Origin: Thermoplasmata archaeon
Lineage (GTDB): Archaea; Thermoplasmatota; Thermoplasmata; Halarchaeoplasmatales; Halarchaeoplasmataceae
DNA: 61,193 nt
Reading direction: 5' to 3'
Assembly (NCBI GenBank): GCA_003554965.1
Contig: PWHR01000026.1
Span: 1-61,193 of the forward strand
The position numbers and the translations under genes are program-made. Positions 27,343 to 35,488 of the stretch are shown piece after piece. The notes under the pieces were generated by a model, which had not been told where the DNA came from, did not search any database, and saw only the letters and a list, made by a program, of their open reading frames with translations. Position 1 is the first letter of the stretch. Each line of letters begins with the position of its first letter.

Positions 27343-29073
27343 CTAAAACTCTTTATCGTTATCTTTTTTAGATGCGATCCATTTTTTGCAAGCTATAAGG
27401 AGGATAACAGCAATCCATGATAAAGTCAATGGATAGAATTTAACGTCCTCGATGTATGATTCGCTTGGAGTTTGTGGATTATCTTCCCCCTTTTCTTCAC
27501 TAGAAAATTCGATATCCCGTGACATGGTAGATCCATCTTCTTCAAACGAGTTCTCGTACGATGTCGATTCAGACTCGGTTATTTCAAATATTATTGTTGC
27601 CGAGTAAGTGCCCGGATATACACCATAAGGGATATCGACCTTCCAAGTGCGGTTCAGACTCTCTTCTCCGTCTGGATTATGATCTTTAAGGATGGTCACA
27701 CTGTCTTCCTGACCGCTGAAGTAGACGAAATCTCCTTGGTGGTTCTCTACCGCGAGGTTCTCAACACCTATATCGCCAAAATCACTATCTAAAGATACAG
27801 CTATATCGACCTCAGTTGTAGCTTGATAGTGGACACGTGAATCCATCTCTACGGTCTCACCGGGTTTGCCAGCACCCGCTGGTGCGTCACCTTCTTCGAT
27901 CCATATCTTGATATCTTTTTCTTCAAATATCCCTTGAGCCTTCAACTGTGTCTCTCTATCACAAGCCGAGTTCCGGAGGATAGGATAGCCGTCGTCGGTC
28001 GCATCACCGTCGGTTTCCTCAACGATCTTCCAAACATTATCGAAATCAAATTCATCCATGTTAGTCTCTACATCATCTCCAGTCATGTCGTTTTTGTCTT
28101 CAAACAACTCACTATCATCTACAATACCCTCGCCGACCGTGCCTACAAGATCTTTTTGACCCGAAGTTTCCTCGTTTGAATATGAATAATAGACTTCTCC
28201 GGGGTCAGCTGCTGAACGTATAGCTTCAGTATTTCCTGTCAAAGCACCTACTCGATCTGGATTTATCCCTGTTACAGTGACTTCGCCCGTACTGTAGGTG
28301 TATTTGAATTCACCGTTCCCTTCAAGACAACCCGCTAAACCACCGATCCTCTCAGCATCATCTCCAGTCACTGTAACGTCACCCAAAGCATAGGAATTCG
28401 TAATAGCTCCCTTTTGCGAGCACCCAACGAGGCCGCCGTATTTATCGGGCTCATCTTCTCCAGCATCTGAAACGTCCACTTCGGCAAAGCTCTCAAGCAG
28501 CTTAGGATCATTTAGATCTCCACCCCAATCACGTAAACTATTGTGCGAGCCTATAAGACCGCCCACTGCACCATCACTCCCTACCACGGAACCATCGACT
28601 GCACAACATCTTTTGATCTCCGTTTCTCTGGTCCCTGTAACCCTACCTATCAACGTACCGACGGCTCTGTTACCTGTAACATCGGCATCTGCGATACATA
28701 CATCCTCTATGATGGCACCGTCTCCAACAGCCCCGAAAAGACCCACTTCGTTCTCCTCCGGACGGCCTATATAAAGATCTGCTATTTTATGACCATTCCC
28801 GTCGAAAGTGCCTGTGAATCTGTTATCGTCATCACCTATCGGCTCCCAACCGTCTTCAGTATCGACCAACTCGTCGTAACCGTCCGTATCCTCGTCCAGA
28901 TCGTTCATCAAAACGTAGTCGTCTTCTAGGCTAACATCATCTAGATCGTTCCAATCTTGAATCTCTTCAGCCTCCAAAAGGTCATTTTCCACCTGCTCCT
29001 CACCAACAACTACACCCACCATGCTGACCAACAGCGATATGATTATAGCAACTACAAAGATTTTCTTAATCAT
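27343..29073 (-). CDS. GLUG-motif surface protein
   Basis: About 576 residues: signal peptide (MIKKIFVVAIIISLLVSMVG), an N-terminal segment IQDWNDLDDVSLEDDYVL with FTGTFDGNGHKIADL that typically opens bacterial and archaeal GLUG proteins, then at least four GLUG-like turns (VGTLIG, GGLIGS, GGLVGC, GGLAGC) of a right-handed beta helix, a helical/beta C-terminal domain ending in the string IPYGVYPGTYSA, and a membrane helix (SWIAVILLIACKKW). GLUG proteins are surface adhesins or peptidase-linked proteins. ATG 29073 is chosen because it begins the signal peptide; the frame continues to 29214 through sequence that is a synthetase relic in another frame. Flanking direct repeats suggest the gene entered an older locus. 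Confidence 0.8.
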   Translation of the reverse strand: MIKKIFVVAIIISLLVSMVGVVVGEEQVENDLLEAEEIQDWNDLDDVSLEDDYVLMNDLDEDTDGYDELVDTEDGWEPIGDDDNRFTGTFDGNGHKIADLYIGRPEENEVGLFGAVGDGAIIEDVCIADADVTGNRAVGTLIGRVTGTRETEIKRCCAVDGSVVGSDGAVGGLIGSHNSLRDWGGDLNDPKLLESFAEVDVSDAGEDEPDKYGGLVGCSQKGAITNSYALGDVTVTGDDAERIGGLAGCLEGNGEFKYTYSTGEVTVTGINPDRVGALTGNTEAIRSAADPGEVYYSYSNEETSGQKDLVGTVGEGIVDDSELFEDKNDMTGDDVETNMDEFDFDNVWKIVEETDGDATDDGYPILRNSACDRETQLKAQGIFEEKDIKIWIEEGDAPAGAGKPGETVEMDSRVHYQATTEVDIAVSLDSDFGDIGVENLAVENHQGDFVYFSGQEDSVTILKDHNPDGEESLNRTWKVDIPYGVYPGTYSATIIFEITESESTSYENSFEEDGSTMSRDIEFSSEEKGEDNPQTPSESYIEDVKFYPLTLSWIAVILLIACKKWIASKKDNDKEF

Positions 29074-29191
29074 GTAACGGCTCTCTTCTTTATATAGGCG
29101 ATTAGATTGATTTAAATATTTTGGGGAAAGTATGATTTTATTATCCGATGAAGAGAAAGTTATCTTCTCATAACAAATAGAAGAAAGGGTT

Positions 29192-29245
29192 TTCACCGCC
29201 GGAGAGCGCTTCACCGTAACCTCCTAGATATATCAGGTCCATGTC
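29192..29245 (-). pseudogene. Internal relic of the same synthetase-like gene
   Basis: Eighteen codons on the minus strand read DMDLIYLGGYGEALSGGE. The GYGEALSGGE string is highly conserved in archaeal asparaginyl-tRNA synthetases and AsnA, where it lies a few tens of residues before motif 3. A stop codon immediately precedes it. In gene order it lies upstream of the C-terminal relic at 27167, with the GLUG gene between them. Confidence 0.6.
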
Positions 29246-29420
29246 TCAGAGTATGCCCGATCTAGAGGGATCTTCTCGTTCGATGATTCCCTATCATCGG
29301 AAGCGATATCAATGATCAGAAAGGTTCTTCTTTTTTCCCAGTATAGGACTTTTTGGCCTTTCATATCCATCATGCATAATCAAAGAGAAGAGTATAACAA
29401 TTGGACAAGTAGATCCGTCT

Positions 29421-29451
29421 AATCCGCTGAAGGATCACGTTCTGTTGGTGT
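29421..29451 (+). repeat. Direct repeat, right copy
   Basis: Matches 27267-27298 with one single-base gap. On the minus strand it again encodes TPTERDPSA, but the frame ends at TAG two codons later, so only this short stretch of the synthetase C-terminus is duplicated here. Confidence 0.85.
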
Positions 29452-29458
29452 AGTGAAT

Positions 29459-29527
29459 ATGGATGAGGTAGTGGTCATAGGTGGTGGTGTATGGAAGGTA
29501 TCAGTTGACATTCATATTTTAGAGTGA
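29459..29527 (+). pseudogene. Fragment like the start of a Rossmann-fold oxidoreductase
   Basis: An ATG-started frame of 22 codons begins MDEVVVIGGGV, which is the dinucleotide-binding start of FAD- or NAD-dependent oxidoreductases (xxVxVIGGGxxG), then loses similarity (WKVSVDIHILE) and stops. The glycine-rich loop is cut before its last glycine. It is probably a truncated gene. Confidence 0.45.
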
Positions 29528-29631
29528 TAATAGAGAGGGAACCGAAAAATCTCATAGATCGCAAAAAATATTAGTATGGGATAGAAGGTTATAAATAGTA
29601 GATTTCGATGATATTAGTTTTGAGGAAAAAA

Positions 29632-30603
29632 ATGCAAGGCGATCGTATGACGCAATTTGCGGCTGTTTTGGGCGCACTTATTCTAGTGATCGGGACCGCC
29701 GGGCTTGTGTATGGTAGTGATGCTGATGATACGAGTGATATAGAAGTGACCGTGGATGCGGTAGATCCGGAGATAGATATATGGGAATTGAATATTAATC
29801 ATGATGAGATAGACCCGACCCTACTTATCGATGATGGCGTGGATACCGAAGACTATGGAATTGAACTAGGGGCAGCTGAATTTGTGGAGATATCTGGAGA
29901 ACTACGAGTGAATTCACCGTCCGGTTTCGACTATGTGGAAGAAGCGTGGATATCTATAGACCCAGACCTAGATGATCCAAATGATGCAACAGCATCTGAT
30001 GACGACCCCGATGGATTCTACTATGAGCACTGGGATGCGGACTATTTTGAAGACGTTGATGGAGTAGAAGAAAATGATGACTATGATGACTATGTACACT
30101 ATCTAGAGTTTGAATGGGAAGCTAATGAACCTGGCGAGGAGCCATTTGATCCTTTCCTTCGATTCGGTGATTGGCACATTGAAGCGGAAGTAAACCATGA
30201 AGAGGAAGACGCTCCTCCTACCGATGATGACGAAGCACTTGAGGCCTTTTTCGTCGAAACCTATGCTACCCTCACTACCGAAGATAGTATCGAAGGAAGC
30301 GCAGCACCCGGTGAAACGATAGAAGATGAGGATTGGGATCCAAAAGACTCGTTTACATATTCGATAAACGCTGCACATTATTGGGAGTATGAAGTGGATG
30401 AGTTTGAACATACAGAAACAGACCATACAATCGATGCCGATGAGTTTGAGGCCGAATTTACTCCAGACGGAGACCCGGTATACGAAGAAGAAGTCGAATC
30501 CGATGATCTAGAATATTCGATGGACATCCCGATAGGACAGTACCCCGGACTCTACGAGAGCGAGATAACTCACCAGATATTCAACGAAGACGCAAACGAT
30601 TGA
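29632..30603 (+). CDS. Secreted, highly acidic protein
   Basis: About 323 residues. An N-terminal hydrophobic segment (FAAVLGALILVIGTAGLVYG) is a signal peptide or anchor; the rest is extremely rich in Asp and Glu, with no cysteine. The C-terminus has IPIGQYPGLYESEITHQIF, which matches the IPYGVYPGTYSATIIFEI stretch near the end of the GLUG protein, suggesting a shared terminal beta domain. ATG 29608 opens the frame, but ATG 29632 follows a TGAGG ribosome site and gives a better signal peptide; ATG 29647 is also possible. It is the first gene of a run of envelope genes. Function is unknown. Confidence 0.7.
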   Translation: MQGDRMTQFAAVLGALILVIGTAGLVYGSDADDTSDIEVTVDAVDPEIDIWELNINHDEIDPTLLIDDGVDTEDYGIELGAAEFVEISGELRVNSPSGFDYVEEAWISIDPDLDDPNDATASDDDPDGFYYEHWDADYFEDVDGVEENDDYDDYVHYLEFEWEANEPGEEPFDPFLRFGDWHIEAEVNHEEEDAPPTDDDEALEAFFVETYATLTTEDSIEGSAAPGETIEDEDWDPKDSFTYSINAAHYWEYEVDEFEHTETDHTIDADEFEAEFTPDGDPVYEEEVESDDLEYSMDIPIGQYPGLYESEITHQIFNEDAND

Positions 30604-30646
30604 CAGCAGTCCGAACCAGCAGCCGAAGCAACTGTGAGGTGATCAT

Positions 30647-32011
30647 TTGGGAAAAAACCGATCGGCCGGCGGAATGAAGCCAGGTCGGTTCTTAACCCCT
30701 TTTTTTACTTTTTTCATCGCATCAATCTTGATTTTTTCACTCGGTATCGTATTTCATTCTCAAGCAGTTGAAGGTGTTTCAGAGTCTATGGAAGATGTCG
30801 GTATAGAGGATATCGAAGTCGAATTTCCAGATGAGTTCATAGCGGGCTTCTTCAACGAAGTGAGGTTCGATAGTCAGGAAAGAGAAGTCAATATCACCAT
30901 GTATCCTGAAGACGATCCAGATATAGAATATCAGTGGTATTATGATGAAGAAGAAGGATGGGGTGGAGATATTGGATATTTAGACGAGGTAAACACATCT
31001 TATACGGACGGGTCATGGGAGGTCCATATCTCCGTGGACGATGAAGACCCTACAGATGTTGTATGGACGATAGAGTTTGAGGTGGAAGGAGAAACACACG
31101 ATTTCTCGGTAGAGGTTCTCGAGCCGAGGGTTTCTTTCACATATTCTGGAGACCTACGGTATTTATTCGAACCCTATGAGGATGATGTGGAAGGTACTGA
31201 TTCCATAAGCGTCAGGAACACAGGCAACGTCAAGATCGTAGTAGAGATCTACACTGACTTTCCAGAGGTAGACATAGAATTAGGGGGCGAAATAGAGCAC
31301 GGAGACGAACTCGCCCCTGGAGAGAGTGCAGAGATCGAACTGACGTATACAACTAGCACCTCAGGAGCACAACTTCCTACAACTTTCGGAACCCTGACCG
31401 TCGAAGGTAGGGCTATAAGCAGGGTCACACCCGATCCGGACGAAGATTTCGTAGTTCATCCCGGTCCAGCTTTCCCTATATATGCAAGATACACCGTAGG
31501 ATATGAAGGCTTTGAGCAGGAAGGAAATGAAGGTTTCACCGTCCAGTACGAAAGATCCAAAGAAATAGACGGACTGACTGAGGGCGAAGTCGTTTTCTAC
31601 GTGTATCCGGAAGAACTCGTCTCCGTGGGCATACATACTGAGAACATCACGTTCGACGAAGAAGAGGACGTCACCGCCAAAGCTAGAAATGGAGGAGAAC
31701 TTGAAGATATCGATCTAGATATTCCAGGATCTATAAGTCCAGAACACGAAGAGGTAGAGATAATCGTTGAGTTCGAGTCACATCATCGAGACGACGGCAT
31801 GATAGAACTCATGATCGAAGATGAAAGCTATACCACCGATATAGAAATAGGCGAAGCCGTGGATTCACCTGAACCTGACGACGATATCTTCCTAGGTAGA
31901 GATGCGCGAGAGTTGACCCTTGGAGCTATAGTCGTCGGAGCTATAGTCCTCACAGGTGTCGGAAGGGTCTGGTGGAGTAAAAAGAGAAGTGAAAAAAGAG
32001 AAGAAGAGTGA
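30647..32011 (+). CDS. Membrane-anchored surface protein, TTG start
   Basis: About 454 residues: basic N-terminus, signal peptide (FFTFFIASILIFSLGIVF), an acidic extracellular part with at least two Ig-like domains (one with the CARDB/NEW3-like pattern SISVRNTGNVKIVVEIY and LAPGESAEIELTY), and a C-terminal membrane helix (LTLGAIVVGAIVLTGVGRVWW) with a basic tail. The start is a TTG preceded at good distance by GAGGTGAT; the first ATG (30674) would remove the basic part and has no ribosome site. It lies 43 bases after the acidic protein gene. NEW3/CARDB-like domains are common in archaeal surface proteins; the ligand is unknown. Confidence 0.75.
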   Translation: MGKNRSAGGMKPGRFLTPFFTFFIASILIFSLGIVFHSQAVEGVSESMEDVGIEDIEVEFPDEFIAGFFNEVRFDSQEREVNITMYPEDDPDIEYQWYYDEEEGWGGDIGYLDEVNTSYTDGSWEVHISVDDEDPTDVVWTIEFEVEGETHDFSVEVLEPRVSFTYSGDLRYLFEPYEDDVEGTDSISVRNTGNVKIVVEIYTDFPEVDIELGGEIEHGDELAPGESAEIELTYTTSTSGAQLPTTFGTLTVEGRAISRVTPDPDEDFVVHPGPAFPIYARYTVGYEGFEQEGNEGFTVQYERSKEIDGLTEGEVVFYVYPEELVSVGIHTENITFDEEEDVTAKARNGGELEDIDLDIPGSISPEHEEVEIIVEFESHHRDDGMIELMIEDESYTTDIEIGEAVDSPEPDDDIFLGRDARELTLGAIVVGAIVLTGVGRVWWSKKRSEKREEE

Positions 32012-32172
32012 GTTCTATACTACACTCTAAAGCAGCGATATACACCGGAAAATTAAATATAGAAAGGTGTTGATATTTCGTTGATTCTTAAAAACCTGAT
32101 AAAGGAGAGGAAGAACATATCTGTGAAAAAGCCCTTCAGGCCAGCGCTCTCCAACTCTGGAGGTGACCCGCA

Positions 32173-32787
32173 GTGGCAGGTTTGAGCGGCTGGACCAGAA
32201 AGCTCCTCCCAATCATCATATCTTTTATCATTCTACTCTCCATAACTTTTCCTCTCACGACCACGTCCTCAGCAGACGACGGTACCGGCGTAGGTGTAGA
32301 GCCAGTAGATCCCAGGATCACCAACATAGAGATAAAGCGTGATCTGGGCGAGTACAACTTCCAGTTCGATATATTCGATCTAAATGGGTGGGCGCACGTT
32401 AGCAAGGTGGAGATCGGTCTTCTAAGAGAGGGAGAGACCATCGACCATTACGTTTACAATCAAACTTATCCCGACTTCGAAGACGAGTTTTGGGTGGAAA
32501 AGGGAGAATCCCCTATCGATCAAGAGGTAAATAAAGAAGATAACGGCGATTCCGTCGAAGAAAGATGCACCCTGACACTCTTCTTTCAGTTCAGAGACAG
32601 AGGCTACGACGAAGTGCGCATACGAGCTGTAGACGATGACGGCGGTTCAGCCGTCTCCTACATCGACTTTCCAGGTATAGCCGCCGGCCATTCCTACACC
32701 GCCGTATTCCTCGCTACAGCGGGAGCAGGAGCCATCGGATTAGCTTACAAAGCATACAAGGACTCTGGAGGTGCTATAGGTGGCTGA
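32173..32787 (+). CDS. Small surface protein with signal peptide and C-terminal helix
   Basis: A 204-residue protein with a GTG start eight bases after a strong GGAGGTG site. Signal peptide LLPIIISFIILLSITF, then a single beta-rich domain (ITNIEIKRDLGEYNFQFDIFDLNGWAHVSKVEIGLLR cut here; EVRIRAVDDDGG) that looks like an Ig-type fold with a bending loop, and a C-terminal membrane helix (YTAVFLATAGAGAIGLAYKAY). It contains one N-x-T sequon (NQT). Its end overlaps the next gene's start by eight bases, so the two are translationally coupled and probably act together at the membrane. Confidence 0.72.
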   Translation: MAGLSGWTRKLLPIIISFIILLSITFPLTTTSSADDGTGVGVEPVDPRITNIEIKRDLGEYNFQFDIFDLNGWAHVSKVEIGLLREGETIDHYVYNQTYPDFEDEFWVEKGESPIDQEVNKEDNGDSVEERCTLTLFFQFRDRGYDEVRIRAVDDDGGSAVSYIDFPGIAAGHSYTAVFLATAGAGAIGLAYKAYKDSGGAIGG

Positions 32788-34549
32788 AGAAGAACATCCG
32801 TGGAGACACATGATGATATACTTCTCCTGCATATTCGTCTCGCTGTTCGTCTTCTTAGAGTTCGCTTTCACGATGCTGTTCTTTACCAGCATAGCCCCGA
32901 CGGACTTCATGTATTACCTCACACCGGCGGGCTTCTTCCTGGGCGAATCCTTAGGAAGCTTCTTCCTTACCTTCATCTTATTCGTAGCATTTATAATAGT
33001 CCTGAGAACGCAGGTCTACATAAAGACCGACGAAGGACTCAAGTTCAACAGTTCCAGGTCACTAACTCTCACCCCGTTCTTCCTTATAGCGATAGGTTCT
33101 CTAGGAGTATACATAAGCACTATACCACTCGACCTTTCGAACATACTGATCTACGTGATCTTCCTCCTACTCTTCGAATCCTTCATCGAGCACCTGATAG
33201 TCTCGGATTACAAAGGCATGGGCGAAGTGATAGAAAGAGAACCTGAAGAGAAGGTGAAGAAGTACACCTTCTGCCCCGTGTGCGCCACAAAGCAGGATAG
33301 AAGTAGAGAGAACTGCACCAACTGCGGCTCGCCTCTAGGAAAAGTGGAAACTATATCAGACGTTAAACCGGACGAAGAAGAATGTCCCTCCTGCGGCAAA
33401 TCCATACCTACACATGCCAAGGAATGTCCCTCCTGTGGAGAGGTACTGGAAGACGAGACTAAAAATAAAATGAAAATAAAGTTCGATGAGTTAAAAGAAA
33501 GATGGAACACTCTCAAAGACACAGACTTGGATCTCGACGAACTCAAAAACATCATACAAAAGGCCAAAAACGCTAAAAAAAGAAACGAGTACGAACAAGC
33601 GCTCCAACACCTACATTCAGGTATCAGGATCGCGGACGAACTCATCGAAAAAAGAGAAGAACAAAAGCGTAGGATGGATGAAAGATTCGAAGAGTTAAAA
33701 GAAAAATGGAATACTCTCAAAGATACCGACTTGGATCTATTCGAACTCAAAAACTTGATACGAAAAGCCAAAAACGCTAAAAAAAGAAACGAGCACCAAC
33801 AAGCGCTCGAACACCTCGATTTAGGTATCAGAACTGCGGACGAACTCATCGAAAAGAGAGAAGAACAAAAGCGCAGGATGGATGAAAGATTCGATGAAAT
33901 AAAAGAGAAATGGAACACTCTCAAAGAAACTGACTTGGATCTCACCGAACTCGATAACCACATGCAAGATGCCAAAGACGCAAAGGAAAGGAACGCTTAT
34001 CAAGACGCGATAGACTCCTTGAACAAAGGTTTGGACCTCGCTGAAGATCTTATCACAAAGAAGGAAGAAACACCGGATTGGAGCGATACCTTCCATGACC
34101 TTAAAGAAGGCACGATGTATCTGTGGGGGGTCGAGGAAGATCAGTACCATATCCTAAAAAACGTAGACCTGCCGAGCGGTATCACTCTGGTCAGCGAGAC
34201 ACATCCCCAGGAACTGATAGAGAACTACGATCTAACTATAGAGGATTCGCTCTGGATCTCGCTGGAAGACGATCCTGTAGCTATACCTCCCGACGATCTG
34301 GAAGACATCGAACTGGAGATAAAGATATTCATATCTCAGGATCTCGATCTCATATTCGTAGATGCTCTTGAACCTATTTTCTCCAACAACGTAGCATCTA
34401 AGGTGATCCAGTATCTAAATTCGATACGGGAACACCTTGAAGGAAGCAAGACCACGATGATCTTCTCGTACAGACCTTCTTCCACCGATAAGGATAACAT
34501 CGATGAGCTCAAAGAGAATCTGGAATTCGAAGAGATACAGGAACGATAG
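32780..34549 (+). CDS. Membrane DUF835 protein with zinc ribbons and helical repeats
   Basis: A 589-residue protein. Residues about 10-145 contain four to five membrane helices; residues 160-225 hold two zinc ribbons (CPVC/CTNC and CPSC/CPSC); residues 235-435 are three 68-residue helical repeats (WNTLKDTDLDLDELKNIIQ type, TPR/coiled-coil like); the C-terminal 150 residues are a DUF835 domain (THPQELIENYDL, EDSLWIS, PPDDLEDIELEIKIFIS, FVDALEPIFSNN). DUF835 is an archaeal domain frequently joined to signalling modules; its biochemical role is not established. GTG 32780 overlaps the previous gene and follows GGAGGTG. The layout suggests a relay from membrane or envelope to cytoplasm. A soluble DUF835 protein lies 2.3 kb downstream. 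Confidence 0.8.
   Translation: MAEEEHPWRHMMIYFSCIFVSLFVFLEFAFTMLFFTSIAPTDFMYYLTPAGFFLGESLGSFFLTFILFVAFIIVLRTQVYIKTDEGLKFNSSRSLTLTPFFLIAIGSLGVYISTIPLDLSNILIYVIFLLLFESFIEHLIVSDYKGMGEVIEREPEEKVKKYTFCPVCATKQDRSRENCTNCGSPLGKVETISDVKPDEEECPSCGKSIPTHAKECPSCGEVLEDETKNKMKIKFDELKERWNTLKDTDLDLDELKNIIQKAKNAKKRNEYEQALQHLHSGIRIADELIEKREEQKRRMDERFEELKEKWNTLKDTDLDLFELKNLIRKAKNAKKRNEHQQALEHLDLGIRTADELIEKREEQKRRMDERFDEIKEKWNTLKETDLDLTELDNHMQDAKDAKERNAYQDAIDSLNKGLDLAEDLITKKEETPDWSDTFHDLKEGTMYLWGVEEDQYHILKNVDLPSGITLVSETHPQELIENYDLTIEDSLWISLEDDPVAIPPDDLEDIELEIKIFISQDLDLIFVDALEPIFSNNVASKVIQYLNSIREHLEGSKTTMIFSYRPSSTDKDNIDELKENLEFEEIQER
33482..34093 (+). repeat. Three 204-base coding tandem repeats
   Basis: Copies begin at 33482, 33686 and 33890, exactly 204 bases (68 residues) apart. 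The first two are nearly identical in DNA; the third is more diverged. They encode the helical repeats of the membrane DUF835 protein. High DNA identity indicates recent duplication or gene conversion, so repeat number may vary among strains. Confidence 0.88.
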
Positions 34550-34566
34550 TTAACAAAGCGATAACA

Positions 34567-34579
34567 ATATTTATAAAAG
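34567..34579 (+). promoter_or_regulatory. TATA box of the RHH-KaiC pair
   Basis: ATATTTATAAAAG precedes the RHH gene by about 45 bases; a GGAGGT site (34605-34610) follows, so this pair has a short leader. Confidence 0.55.
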
Positions 34580-34617
34580 TGCAAATAGTTACTTAAAGAG
34601 AAACGGAGGTAACCGAT

Positions 34618-34821
34618 ATGCCCAAGACGAAGTCCGAGAAAAAAACAGAACTCGTCGCGACAAGGTTGACGCCCAAGTTGAAGAAGGCCGTGGAGAACGA
34701 AGCTAGACAGGAAGGGATGGACGTCTCAGAATGGGTCCGATACCTGATCGTAACGGAATTGAGAGAGAGAGATAGTATACCTAGGAAACTCACCCTTCAG
34801 GATCTAGAGGGAGAAAGATGA
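34618..34821 (+). CDS. Ribbon-helix-helix DNA-binding protein
   Basis: A 67-residue protein with the RHH (CopG/Arc-like) plan: a basic start, one strand ELVATRLTPKLKKAV, helix, and a second helix starting MDVSEWVRYLIVTEL. Such proteins bind DNA as dimers through the strand. Its stop overlaps the start of the KaiC-like gene (ATGA), so the two are coupled. It may be an autoregulator or a DNA-bound partner of the ATPase. The pairing is what makes it interesting; the target is unknown. Confidence 0.8.
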   Translation: MPKTKSEKKTELVATRLTPKLKKAVENEARQEGMDVSEWVRYLIVTELRERDSIPRKLTLQDLEGER

Positions 34822-35486
34822 GAAATAGAGTATCGGTAGGTATAGATAGGTTTGACGACCTCATCGAAGGAGGATTTTTAGAGGGTTCCTTCAACCTCCT
34901 AGCCGGTGAACCCGGTGCCGGCAAAACCATTTTTTCGCAGTTCTTCATACTCGATGGGCTCAAAAAAGGTGAAAATTGTCTATACGTCACATTCGTCGAG
35001 CCGGAGGCCCAGCTCCTTGAGTACGGAGCTAGATTCGGATTTGAGCTTGAAAAATATCAAAAGAAAGGAAAACTGAAGATACTGGACAGGCCGATAGGCG
35101 AAGAGATGGAGATGGAGAGTATAACCACCGAAATACTGAAAGAAGTGAGGAGTAGAGACTGCCAAAGGCTTGTGGTAGACAGCCTCTCCGCCCTGACCCT
35201 GGGCTTCCCGGAGAGTGAAAGGAGGAGAAGGCTGATAAGGACCGTGACCAGGTTACTCAACTCCGTCAACTGTACCTGGATAGGTATAGCAGAACACAGC
35301 CCTGAAGACATAACTTACCGATTCGAAGAATATCTAGCTGACGGCATGATATACCTTGAAACGAAGTTCAACGAAGGACAACTGAAAAGGCACCTTAAGA
35401 TCATAAAGATGAGAGGTACGAACCACGCTAGAAAGAGCTATCCCTACAAGATAACGAACAAAGGCATCGTGATCAAGAAGGGATGA
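34818..35486 (+). CDS. KaiC-like RecA-superfamily ATPase
   Basis: A 222-residue single-domain KaiC-like ATPase. It starts with the family's GIDRFDDLIEGGF, has Walker A GEPGAGKT (about residues 31-38), a Walker B strand RLVVDSLSALTL, and the C-terminal IIKMRGTNHARKSYPYKI that closes the KaiC domain. Single-domain archaeal KaiC-like proteins take part in signalling and in archaellum-like systems (FlaH) and often sit with DUF835 or response-regulator genes. Here it lies between the envelope operon and a histidine kinase gene, and it converges on that gene with a two-base gap. Phosphorylation or partner is unknown. Confidence 0.88.
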   Translation: MRNRVSVGIDRFDDLIEGGFLEGSFNLLAGEPGAGKTIFSQFFILDGLKKGENCLYVTFVEPEAQLLEYGARFGFELEKYQKKGKLKILDRPIGEEMEMESITTEILKEVRSRDCQRLVVDSLSALTLGFPESERRRRLIRTVTRLLNSVNCTWIGIAEHSPEDITYRFEEYLADGMIYLETKFNEGQLKRHLKIIKMRGTNHARKSYPYKITNKGIVIKKG

Positions 35487-35488
35487 TC

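Larger units (their letters stand above)
29074..29631. other. Gap with broken gene fragments
   Basis: 558 bases without an intact gene. They hold the promoter of the GLUG gene (TATATAAAG near 29090-29098 and TTTAAATAT near 29111), two pieces of a class II synthetase-like gene, the second copy of the direct repeat, a 22-codon fragment resembling the start of an FAD/NAD(P)-binding protein, and TTATAAATAG (29589-29598) as the promoter of the next gene. Confidence 0.65.

Noticed and set aside
33208-33975. 255-codon minus-strand ORF over the 204-base repeats
   Set aside because: Antisense to the DUF835 membrane protein. The apparent repeats (SNRSKSVSLRVFHFSF) merely mirror the helical repeats of the plus strand.
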